Positions 1 to 7,023 of a DNA stretch of 13,740 nucleotides are shown here, piece by piece (positions within the stretch are counted from its first letter, which is position 1; each line of letters starts with the position of its first letter). The translations under genes and the position numbers were made by a program. The DNA is from Pseudomonadota bacterium. Lineage in GTDB: Bacteria; Desulfobacterota; JADFVX01. Below the pieces are notes generated by a model. It ran no database searches, was not told where the DNA came from, and worked only from the letters and a program-made list of their open reading frames with translations. The stretch is from positions 1-13,740 of the forward strand of contig JADFVM010000287.1 of NCBI GenBank assembly GCA_015222555.1. Reading direction: 5' to 3'.

Positions 1-30
1 GCGCAACGAGGGACGCCAAAGGCCAAGTTT

Positions 31-83
31 TTGGGCGGCCTTTCTTTTGCTTCTTCTTCTTTGGCCGCCAAAGAAAAGAAGAA
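31..83. repeat. Palindromic intergenic repeat
   Basis: Two competing inverted repeats are visible. GGCGGCC at 34-40 pairs with GGCCGCC at 63-69 across a 22-base pyrimidine-rich loop. CTTTGGC at 59-65 pairs with GCCAAAG at 67-73 around a single C. The strand bias is marked: a run of C/T before the centre and a run of A/G after it. It lies beyond the 3' end of the leftward HPt gene and contains no gene. Its style is that of a dispersed chromosomal repeat, but only this one copy is in the window, so the repeat status is inference. Confidence 0.5.
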
Positions 84-112
84 CTTTTATGGCATAGCCG
101 ATTAACTCTGAC

Positions 113-136
113 CCCGCCCACAGGACGGGAATTTTT
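113..136 (+). terminator. Possible rho-independent terminator, rightward
   Basis: CCCGCCC (113-119), a 3-base loop ACA, and GGACGGG (123-129) form a short GC-rich stem with one mismatch, followed by AATTTTT (130-136). Read rightward this has the shape of an intrinsic terminator, for a gene that would lie left of the window. Read leftward the stem is better (a G-U pair replaces the mismatch) but no T-run follows. It could therefore also mark the end of the leftward operon that stops at 156. Confidence 0.35.
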
Positions 137-155
137 ATGACTCAATTAAATCTAA

Positions 156-467
156 TTACTTATACACTATTTCAATATTTTCAAGATAGGTGCTTAACTT
201 TTCCACACATTCCCCGATCTCTTCCAGATTTTTCATTATTGCGGCATCTTCAATGGAACGACCAATTTCTGTTATATACTCAAAACCATATCCTGTGCCT
301 GAGCCCTTCATACTATGACCGATCCTCAAGATGGGTTCATAGTCTTCACGTTTCAGAGCTTTTAGAAGATTATTTATATTTTCCTGCCTGATTTCCAAAA
401 ACCTGGGGACGATATCTTTCAGGTCAGAATCTATATAGATAACAATCTTCTCTTTGTTAATTGTCAT
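156..467 (-). CDS. HPt domain phosphotransfer protein
   Basis: A 103-residue protein that is essentially one histidine phosphotransfer (HPt) domain. The signature HSMKGSG begins at residue 51, so His51 is the predicted phosphoacceptor. It is followed by a GYGF turn and the helix pair expected of a four-helix HPt bundle. HPt proteins relay phosphate between receiver domains of hybrid kinases and response regulators in the cytoplasm. I place the start at 467 because an AGAAGGA ribosome site lies just before it and HPt homology begins there. The frame is open further upstream to 539, but that stretch overlaps the receiver-like remnant in another frame. The stop codon of that remnant is 6 bases upstream, suggesting translational coupling. 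The partner kinase is not in the window; the response regulator upstream is a candidate partner. Confidence 0.85.
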   Translation of the reverse strand: MTINKEKIVIYIDSDLKDIVPRFLEIRQENINNLLKALKREDYEPILRIGHSMKGSGTGYGFEYITEIGRSIEDAAIMKNLEEIGECVEKLSTYLENIEIVYK

Positions 468-475
468 TTCCTTCT

Positions 476-772
476 TTATCCTGTATTTTCTGAAATTGCG
501 TCTAAAAGGGCTTGCCTGCTCAGTGGCTTCGTAATGCATGCATCAATAATTCTATCTTTTTCTTCTGCATAAGCATGGGCAGTAATCTCTATTATGGTGA
601 CTTTTGATAATCCGTCACGAATGTGACTTACTGTGAAAAGACGTATGTGAGGATGCTTTTTTAAATGACTTTCTTCAGGTGTTCCATGTTTCGTTACTTC
701 TTTCTGCACTTCACCCCCTGCACAGCGTAGAAATCTCAACAGCCCCTTTAGAATCAAACAAGAGAACGCCAA
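476..772 (-). pseudogene. Decayed receiver (REC) domain remnant
   Basis: The frame encodes 98 residues, but only the last ~48 (about 476-622) look like a protein family: the C-terminal half of a CheY-like receiver. The conserved Thr of strand 4 (IIEITAH) and the conserved Lys before Pro (ITKPL) are both present. The N-terminal half with the acidic pocket and phosphoacceptor Asp is missing; the upstream residues resemble nothing I know. About four residues also appear lost just before ITKPL, where receivers normally read like DAGCxAYITKPL. It cannot be phosphorylated as it stands. It lies directly before the HPt gene in the same direction, so an intact REC-plus-HPt pair probably existed once. 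The frame may still be translated and help initiation of the HPt gene. The 5' boundary is approximate. Confidence 0.6.
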
Positions 773-784
773 GATATAATTGTA

Positions 785-1342
785 TCAGGCTAGTGACTGT
801 CTATTTTGAAGACTCGCCTGCAAACTCTCTATTTTCCGCTGTGCATTGTCCAGTGCCAGATTATTATCTTCCAGTTTTTCCCGACATTGTCTGTAATCAT
901 CCATGCTCTTTTTAAGCTTCAGGGCCAGGCGTACCCTTGCAAGTAATTCTACTCTGTCCAGCGGCTTTTTAATGTAGTCGACAGCGCCGGAATTGAAAGA
1001 TGATTCAAGTTTATCGGCCTCCTTCTTGGCTGTCACCATCACAATGGGGATTTCTTCACACTTTTTTGACGATTTTATGCGTCGGCAGACATCAATGCCA
1101 TCCATATCGGGCAATATGATATCCAGAAGGATGAGATCAATGTCACTGGGAGAACAAACATTTTCATCCTTTCCCTCACTGCGCAAAAAACCGCCCAAAG
1201 ATTCTGTTATTGGCAAACCTAATTTTTTAAATGCCTCATTTGCTGAATCTGCCGTGATCAGATCCCGATAACCACCGGCCTCAAGGATAGCCTTTATAAG
1301 GCCTCTTATATCTTCGGCATCATCTACAATTAATATGGACAT
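785..1342 (-). CDS. Response regulator with coiled-coil tail
   Basis: A 185-residue protein with a CheY-like receiver domain at ~1-143 and a charged helical tail (~144-182) that looks like a short coiled coil; there is no DNA-binding or enzymatic output domain. Receiver residues are complete: Asp7/Asp8 acidic pocket, Asp74 phosphoacceptor (LLDIILPDMDG), Thr104 and Lys126. Asp74 lies about 20 residues later than usual because of a loop insertion at ~44-67, rich in Gly, Ser and charged residues, between helix 2 and strand 3. A clear GGAGGT ribosome site precedes ATG at 1342. It lies 84 bases downstream of glgC and upstream of the receiver remnant and HPt gene on the same strand, so it may exchange phosphate with that HPt. 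Output is probably by protein-protein contact through the tail. Confidence 0.88.
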   Translation of the reverse strand: MSILIVDDAEDIRGLIKAILEAGGYRDLITADSANEAFKKLGLPITESLGGFLRSEGKDENVCSPSDIDLILLDIILPDMDGIDVCRRIKSSKKCEEIPIVMVTAKKEADKLESSFNSGAVDYIKKPLDRVELLARVRLALKLKKSMDDYRQCREKLEDNNLALDNAQRKIESLQASLQNRQSLA

Positions 1343-1426
1343 TAACGACCTCCGGATATAACTAACGGCTTAAATTTTCAGGTTTTCAATCAGACATTCA
1401 ACAAAAACAGAGATAAGGATTAATGA

Positions 1427-2656
1427 CTACTCATCCTTGGGGATAACAACAATGCTCGACTCTTCATCCATGAAATACTTTCTTTTATCTTCCTCGTAGT
1501 TATAACCGATTTCCGTGCCGGGGGAGATATTCACATCCTTATCTATAATAGCCATATTTATCTTGCACCCTTCACCTATCTTAACACCATCCATTATTAT
1601 GGAATTGATAATACTTGCGTTACTGTGAATATGCACATTCCTGCCCAGCACAGAGTCCTGAACTTTTGCTCCTCTTATAATGCACCCTTCGGCAACAACA
1701 GAATTAATGACACTTCCCCTCATCCCCTTTTTATCGTAACAAAACTTTGCAGGCGGAGCGCCGTAGCTTGCCGTCCTGATAGGCCACAAGCTGTTGTAGA
1801 GATTAAAGTCGGCATCTATCTTTTTAAGATCCATGTTTGCTTCCCAGTAGGCCTTTATAGTACCCACATCTCGCCAATACCCTTTTTCTCTTTCATCCAC
1901 ACCGGGGATATCGTTTTTCATAAAGTCGTAGGCAAAAAGTCTGGACGTCTCATATATTCCAGGCAGGATAGTTTTGCCAAAATCATGGTCTGTGTCTTTT
2001 TTTGCATCTTCTTCAAGAATATCTATGAGAAAATCCGCATTAAAGAGGTAATTGCCCATAGAGATAAGCGCTTTTTCAGGATCCTCCGGCATGGGTGACG
2101 GGTTTTTTGGTTTTTCCTGAAACCCCTTGACTTTCAGGACCTTATCCACCTGGATGACACCAAAATCGGACGCTTCATCCAGTGGCATCGGCATGGCAGA
2201 CACCGTGGCATCGGCATTATTATCAACATGAAAATCTATCATTTGCCTGATGTTCATCCTGTAAATATGGTCTGCACCGAATATAGCAACAATGTCCGGA
2301 TTAAAACGTTTTATAAGATTCAGGTTCTGGTAGATAGCATCGGCTGTCCCCTGATACCATTCCTCGCCTGTTCTCATCTGTGCAGGGACAATGGTGACAA
2401 ATTGGTCCTTTAGAAGCGAACCGAAACGCCACCCGTCTTTCATATGTTCCATTAATGATTGAGCCTTGAACTGGGTGAGGACATAAATAGAATTAATTCC
2501 GGAATTGACCAGATTTGTCAGGACAAAATCAATGATCCTGTATTTGCCGCCAAAGGGAACGGCAGGTTTTGCCCGTTCCTTTGTTAATGGATACAACCTT
2601 GTCCCCTTACCGCCCGCCATTATCATGGCAAGAATTTTCTTATTTCCCGTTGACAT
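1427..2656 (-). CDS. glgC: Glucose-1-phosphate adenylyltransferase
   Basis: ADP-glucose pyrophosphorylase makes ADP-glucose and pyrophosphate from ATP and glucose-1-phosphate, the committed step of bacterial glycogen synthesis. The 409-residue length is normal. The nucleotidyltransferase domain shows AGGKGTRL at 14-21, the PFGGKYR allosteric/substrate region at 35-40, WYQGTADA at 100-107, the metal-binding Asp in FGADH (Asp129) and the sugar-phosphate motif FQEKP at 179-183. The C-terminal ~110 residues have the hexapeptide periodicity of a left-handed beta helix, which carries regulatory sites in this family. GAGGGTGT precedes the ATG at 2656. No other glycogen gene is in the window. It is first in a leftward run with the response regulator and HPt gene, but the 84-base gap leaves it open whether they share a transcript. 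Confidence 0.97.
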   Translation of the reverse strand: MSTGNKKILAMIMAGGKGTRLYPLTKERAKPAVPFGGKYRIIDFVLTNLVNSGINSIYVLTQFKAQSLMEHMKDGWRFGSLLKDQFVTIVPAQMRTGEEWYQGTADAIYQNLNLIKRFNPDIVAIFGADHIYRMNIRQMIDFHVDNNADATVSAMPMPLDEASDFGVIQVDKVLKVKGFQEKPKNPSPMPEDPEKALISMGNYLFNADFLIDILEEDAKKDTDHDFGKTILPGIYETSRLFAYDFMKNDIPGVDEREKGYWRDVGTIKAYWEANMDLKKIDADFNLYNSLWPIRTASYGAPPAKFCYDKKGMRGSVINSVVAEGCIIRGAKVQDSVLGRNVHIHSNASIINSIIMDGVKIGEGCKINMAIIDKDVNISPGTEIGYNYEEDKRKYFMDEESSIVVIPKDE

Positions 2657-2682
2657 ACACCCTCATACTTCCTTTTACTTTA

Positions 2683-2711
2683 AGAATATCCCAGATTATC
2701 AATTAATTCAA
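2683..2711 (-). promoter_or_regulatory. Candidate sigma-70 promoter for glgC
   Basis: On the minus strand TTGAAT (2711-2706) is followed by a 17-base spacer and TATTCT (2688-2683), ending 26 bases before the glgC start codon. Each box matches 4 of 6 consensus positions. The divergent gap 2657-2827 is strongly AT-rich; for the rightward sensor gene I see only weak candidates, such as TTGGAC with TTAATA 17 bases later. Confidence 0.4.
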
Positions 2712-2827
2712 TCCATATATCATTATAATTACTTTTTTATCCCCTTTTGGACACGCTTAAAATCTTGCATTAATAATTCTTATAGATTAATCTCTCTATA
2801 AACATTTATTTTGGTTACGAAATCAGG

Positions 2828-5800
2828 ATGAAAAAGCCAGCCCTATCACTATATTACAAAGCCCTTTTCGCGATCACCGCCGTTCTCTTACCTATTCTCA
2901 TAACATTCTTTGTCAGCTTTAACAAAAATAAAGAACACATAATAAATGATACGCTTGAAGATTTGACCGTTATAGCAGAGGCAAATGAAGGTCTCGTTTA
3001 CCAGTTTCTGGAAATGTCCAGGAGACGGGCCGAGGATTTCGCAAGTGACGGTTTCATACGGGCTGAGTTGCAAAGAATTATTGAGACCGGGGAAGGTGAT
3101 CCGGCGTCTCTCAATGACCACCTGGCGCGAAACAAGAAGTCACTTGACAATACCATCAGGACTATCAACATTATTTCACTGGAAGGCCATATTGTTGCAT
3201 CTACAGATCCATCCTCTATAGGGGTTAATGTTTCAGGGCTTCCTTTTTTTGAGAGGACTAAAAGGGGCTCTTACGCAACAGAAAAAAAGGATGGCTTTAG
3301 TGGCTTACCTGAAATTGTCATAGCCACACCTATTTCCAACAAAGATACGGGGGAACAAATTGGTGTTTTCACTAATATTATTCTTCTTTCTGAACTATCA
3401 AGGCTGTTAAGTGGTGCGTTCATGAAAGAAACGGGTGCCTTAACATGGGGGACGGGAAAGAGGAAGACAATGGACTTTTATCTTGTCAACCAGGATAAAC
3501 TCTTAATCACAGAATCAAGGTTTATCAAAGACGCTTCGCTACATCAAGTGGCAGACACAAAACCGGTTAGATTGTGCATTGAAAAAGACGAAGAAACAAC
3601 GGGAATTTACGAGAATTATCGAGGCGTGGAGGTTCTTGGCGCTTCGATGTGTCTGCCCAGCTACGGCTGGACACTGCTCATCGAAATGGATCTGGATGAA
3701 GTACTCCAGTCTGTCGACAAAATAAAAGAGGGTGCCATTATGGTGGCCATAACCGTTGCACTCTTTATAGGCATTTTGTTCATCATATTCAACAGGCGTA
3801 TAGTTACGCCCATCAAGTCAATTTCTACTGCGGCCAGAGAGATTGCCATGGGGAATTATGACATTAGAATACCGGTAAAAAGTGGTGATGAAATTGGACG
3901 TCTATCAGGCACCTTTAACGGTATGGCCGGTGAGATAAAGGCCACCACCTCCGCTTACAGAGAGAGTGAATCAAGGCTGGCAAATGCACAACGGATCGCC
4001 CATATCGGAAACTGGGAATTGGATATCAAAACGAACAAGTTAAGCTGGTATTACGAGGTCTATCGAATTTTTGGTGTCGCCCCCCACGAGTTTGGCGCAA
4101 GCTATGAATCATTCTTAAGTTTTGTCCATCCCGATGACAGGGACCTGGTTAAGGACGCTGTTAAAAAGGGATTGGATAATAGAACCCCATATAGTGTGGA
4201 GCATCGCATCATCTTGCCTGATGGATCTATACGGTTTGTTCAGGAACAGGCTGAGGTCCTCTTTGATGAAAGTGGCACACCGGACAAGATGATCGGAACG
4301 GTTCAGGATATTACCAGGCGTAAAGAGGCAGAAAATGCCATTGAAAAAAGTTTTTTCACCCAACAGGCAATCAGCTTAATCCTGCAAACATCTCTGGAGA
4401 ACATTCCTGTAAAAGAACAATTGGATAAGGCGCTGGAACGGATTCTGGATATCCCCGGCCTTTCATTTAAATCCAAAGGCGCCATTTATCTTGTGGGAGA
4501 AAAACCTGATTGTTTAATACTGCAAACACAACGAGGCTTGTCAGAGCCGCATCTTGCCGCATGTTCGGAAATACCTTTTGGAGTATCTATTTGCGGACGG
4601 GCAGCTAAAAACAAGGAAACCCTATTTGTAGATCCTGTCGGCGATGAGCATGATATACGTTATGAAGGTATGGAATCATACGGTGAAATTGCAGTTCCAA
4701 TCCTGTCCGGACGCAAAGTACTTGGCGTCATCAGCATGTATCTCGAAGAAGGATGCATGAAAGATGAAGAAGATGAGCAATTTCTAACGACAGTGGCCAA
4801 TACCCTTGCCGGGATCATTGAAGGCAAAGAGAAAGAGCGTGAACTCAGGAAACTTTCCGCAATCATAGAAAAAAGTATCAATATCGTTTTGATTACCAAT
4901 GTTAATGGCAACATTGAGTACGTCAATCCGAGATTTGAAGAGGTCACGGGATATTCAAGAGAGGAAGTGACAGGCAAAACACCTGCAATCCTTTCATCGG
5001 GTGAGACAACAGCTGAGGAATACAAGGAATTTTGGGATGTCATTCTTTCAGGTAAAACGTGGCAAGGCAGATTTAAAAATAGAAATAAAAATGGTGAATT
5101 CTACATTGTCAGTACATTGGTTTCACCGATTATGGATGAGAAAGGTGACATATCACATTTTCTGGCAGTTCAGGAAGATCTGACAGAAAAAATAAGCTCT
5201 GAAGAAAGGATTGACTACCTTGTCTCCTATGATAACCTGACCGGTCTTTATAATAGAGACAGGTTTTCAAATGAGATGAATGCTCTGATTCAGAAGGTAG
5301 AACATACCGGAAAAACAGGTGTGCTCCTCCTTGTGGATATAGATGGACTCAAAATCATCAATGATACCTATGGCCATAATGTTGGAGACCAGTTAATCAA
5401 ACAAACGGCTGGTGTTTTAAAACATGAACTTGAAGACATCAAGGCAGGCCAGGAAGAGGCGAAAGAGGCCATCGTGGGACGTCTGGGTTCAGATGAATTT
5501 GCATTTTTTCTGCCTTTTACAGAGAGAGCTGCAGGGCTTGACATTGCAGAGCAGTTAAGAAAATCCGTTGAACTTATGGAAGTTATTGGCAAGGATGTCC
5601 GCATGACCGTCAGTATCGGCGTTGTTCTCTGTCCCGACCATGGAAATACATTAAAAGACTTGCTTACAAAGGGCGATGCGGCTTTAATCCGAATAAGGGA
5701 ACAGGGCAGGAACAGAAGTGATGTCTATCGGCCGGAGGACCTTACCCTGGAACATATGCATTCGAGACTGGCCTGGAAAGGACGCATACAGAAAGCCCTT

Positions 5801-6502
5801 GATGAGGACAATTTTGTGCTCTGGTTTCAACCGATATTCGACATTCAGAATCAAACCATCACACATTATGAGGTTCTCGTGAGAATGAGCGAAGACGGCA
5901 AAATTCTGCTGCCAGGCGCTTTTATTAATATTGCCGAGATATTTGGCCTGGTAAATGCCATCGATAGAGTCGTAACAGAAAAAGCGATGAAATGTCAGGC
6001 TGAACTGGCCCGGCAGGGTAGACACCTGACCTTCAGCATGAACCTTTCGGGGAAAACACTGGGTGACGAGCAACTACTGAACTTTATACAGGAAAAGATA
6101 AAAGAGACCGGCGCAGATCCAAACCACCTTGTCTTTGAAATTACAGAGACAGCGGCGATTTACGACATCGAGAAGGCCGTTAATTTCATTAAAGCCTTAC
6201 AATCCATCGGATGTCATTTTTCACTCGATGATTTTGGTGTGGGCTTTACCTCTTTCACCTATCTCAGGGAAATGCACGTAGATTTTATAAAGATTGACGG
6301 CTCCTTTATCAAGAACCTGAATAAGAGCCCTGATGACCAGATTGTTGTCAAATCCATAACAGATGTCGCAAAAGGAATGAAGATGAAAACCGTCGCTGAA
6401 TTCGTCGAAAATGAAGAGTCCTTTAAACTTCTGAAAGAATTAGGTGTAGATTACGCCCAGGGTTACTTTATCGGCAAGCCCTCTCCCGATTTGCTGGATT
6501 AG
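2828..6502 (+). CDS. Membrane sensor with PAS, GAF, GGDEF and EAL domains
   Basis: A 1224-residue c-di-GMP signalling protein. Layout: membrane segment ~11-31, periplasmic Cache-like sensor ~35-295, membrane segment ~302-321, HAMP ~322-375, PAS ~386-498, GAF ~509-665, PAS ~672-790, GGDEF ~797-965 and EAL ~983-1220. The EAL domain has its catalytic set: Glu1015 (in EVL), Asn1072, Glu1104, Asp1134-Asp1135, Lys1155, Glu1191 and Gln1211, so c-di-GMP phosphodiesterase activity is expected. The GGDEF domain reads GSDEF at 887-891, lacks the RxxD inhibitory site (AKEA instead), and the usual LYxAK helix reads LIRIR, while DNLTGLYNR and the GTP-site Asp/Asn residues remain. It may be a weak cyclase or a GTP-binding regulator of the EAL domain. 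Ribosome site is weak (AGG adjacent to ATG). It is a single-gene unit, divergent from glgC and convergent with the GNAT gene. Confidence 0.95.
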   Translation: MKKPALSLYYKALFAITAVLLPILITFFVSFNKNKEHIINDTLEDLTVIAEANEGLVYQFLEMSRRRAEDFASDGFIRAELQRIIETGEGDPASLNDHLARNKKSLDNTIRTINIISLEGHIVASTDPSSIGVNVSGLPFFERTKRGSYATEKKDGFSGLPEIVIATPISNKDTGEQIGVFTNIILLSELSRLLSGAFMKETGALTWGTGKRKTMDFYLVNQDKLLITESRFIKDASLHQVADTKPVRLCIEKDEETTGIYENYRGVEVLGASMCLPSYGWTLLIEMDLDEVLQSVDKIKEGAIMVAITVALFIGILFIIFNRRIVTPIKSISTAAREIAMGNYDIRIPVKSGDEIGRLSGTFNGMAGEIKATTSAYRESESRLANAQRIAHIGNWELDIKTNKLSWYYEVYRIFGVAPHEFGASYESFLSFVHPDDRDLVKDAVKKGLDNRTPYSVEHRIILPDGSIRFVQEQAEVLFDESGTPDKMIGTVQDITRRKEAENAIEKSFFTQQAISLILQTSLENIPVKEQLDKALERILDIPGLSFKSKGAIYLVGEKPDCLILQTQRGLSEPHLAACSEIPFGVSICGRAAKNKETLFVDPVGDEHDIRYEGMESYGEIAVPILSGRKVLGVISMYLEEGCMKDEEDEQFLTTVANTLAGIIEGKEKERELRKLSAIIEKSINIVLITNVNGNIEYVNPRFEEVTGYSREEVTGKTPAILSSGETTAEEYKEFWDVILSGKTWQGRFKNRNKNGEFYIVSTLVSPIMDEKGDISHFLAVQEDLTEKISSEERIDYLVSYDNLTGLYNRDRFSNEMNALIQKVEHTGKTGVLLLVDIDGLKIINDTYGHNVGDQLIKQTAGVLKHELEDIKAGQEEAKEAIVGRLGSDEFAFFLPFTERAAGLDIAEQLRKSVELMEVIGKDVRMTVSIGVVLCPDHGNTLKDLLTKGDAALIRIREQGRNRSDVYRPEDLTLEHMHSRLAWKGRIQKALDEDNFVLWFQPIFDIQNQTITHYEVLVRMSEDGKILLPGAFINIAEIFGLVNAIDRVVTEKAMKCQAELARQGRHLTFSMNLSGKTLGDEQLLNFIQEKIKETGADPNHLVFEITETAAIYDIEKAVNFIKALQSIGCHFSLDDFGVGFTSFTYLREMHVDFIKIDGSFIKNLNKSPDDQIVVKSITDVAKGMKMKTVAEFVENEESFKLLKELGVDYAQGYFIGKPSPDLLD

Positions 6503-6523
6503 GGACTAGGGATTAAGGATTAG
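6496..6523. repeat. Tandem heptamer repeat, four copies
   Basis: Four head-to-tail 7-base units: GGATTAG, GGACTAG, GGATTAA, GGATTAG. The first unit supplies the last codon and the TAG stop of the GGDEF-EAL gene; the other three lie in the 65-base convergent gap. No good terminator hairpin is visible in that gap. Confidence 0.75.
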
Positions 6524-6567
6524 AGACGCATTCCTTCGCGCAGGACATCCAAAAAAATAAAGCCATA

Positions 6568-7023
6568 CTACAACTCCAGCATCATTGCCGTTTCATCACA
6601 CTCCGGAAACTTTGAGCATTTGATGCACTCCCCCCAGATCTTATGGGGCAGGACACTTTTATCTATTACTTCAAATCCCAGTTTTGCAAAAAAATCCGGC
6701 GTATAGGTGAGTGCAAAGACCTTCTGAAGGCCAAGCATTGCAGCCTCTTCCAGACAGGCCAGGGCCATTTTTCGACCTACACCCTTCAACCTCTCTTCAT
6801 CTTTTACTGCAAGGGACCTGATTTCCCCGAGATCTTCCCAACAAATATGGAGAGCACAGGTCCCAATAATTTCTTTTGAATCATCATCAATAAAGACATA
6901 AAAATCACGGGCCCGCTCATAAAGGTCGACAAGAGCAATTGGAAGCATGGCCCCTTTTCTTGCATAGCTGTCGACAAGAGCATGTATGGTTTTCACATCA
7001 CCAATTTTAGCTTTTCTAAGCAT
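6568..7023 (-). CDS. GNAT acetyltransferase, ArgA-like
   Basis: A 151-residue single-domain GNAT enzyme. The acetyl-CoA pyrophosphate loop is RLKGVG at 78-83, preceded by the strand EIRSLAV, as in GNAT motif A. A cysteine cluster, CIKCSKFPEC (Cys133, Cys136, Cys142), closes the domain. This architecture resembles the short N-acetylglutamate synthases that make the first arginine intermediate from glutamate and acetyl-CoA in bacteria lacking full-length ArgA; I assign that role by family resemblance only. The start ATG overlaps the recN stop by 8 bases (ATGCTTAG), so translation is probably coupled to recN. The functional link to a repair gene is not obvious. It could instead acetylate another small molecule. 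Confidence 0.85.
   Translation of the reverse strand: MLRKAKIGDVKTIHALVDSYARKGAMLPIALVDLYERARDFYVFIDDDSKEIIGTCALHICWEDLGEIRSLAVKDEERLKGVGRKMALACLEEAAMLGLQKVFALTYTPDFFAKLGFEVIDKSVLPHKIWGECIKCSKFPECDETAMMLEL

Noticed and set aside
468..539. Longer start for the HPt protein at 539
   Set aside because: The extra 24 residues overlap the receiver remnant in another frame and do not resemble an HPt extension, and a ribosome site sits just before 467.
534..543. ATGCATGCAT palindrome
   Set aside because: It is a short 10-base palindrome inside the receiver remnant; easily chance, with no supporting context.
1625..2098. 157-residue rightward open frame inside glgC
   Set aside because: It is antisense to a clear glgC, its product has no recognisable domain, and it has no convincing ribosome site.
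4660..5043. 127-residue leftward frame within the GGDEF-EAL gene
   Set aside because: It is low-complexity and Ser/Leu-rich, and lies opposite well-conserved GAF and PAS coding sequence; a shadow frame.
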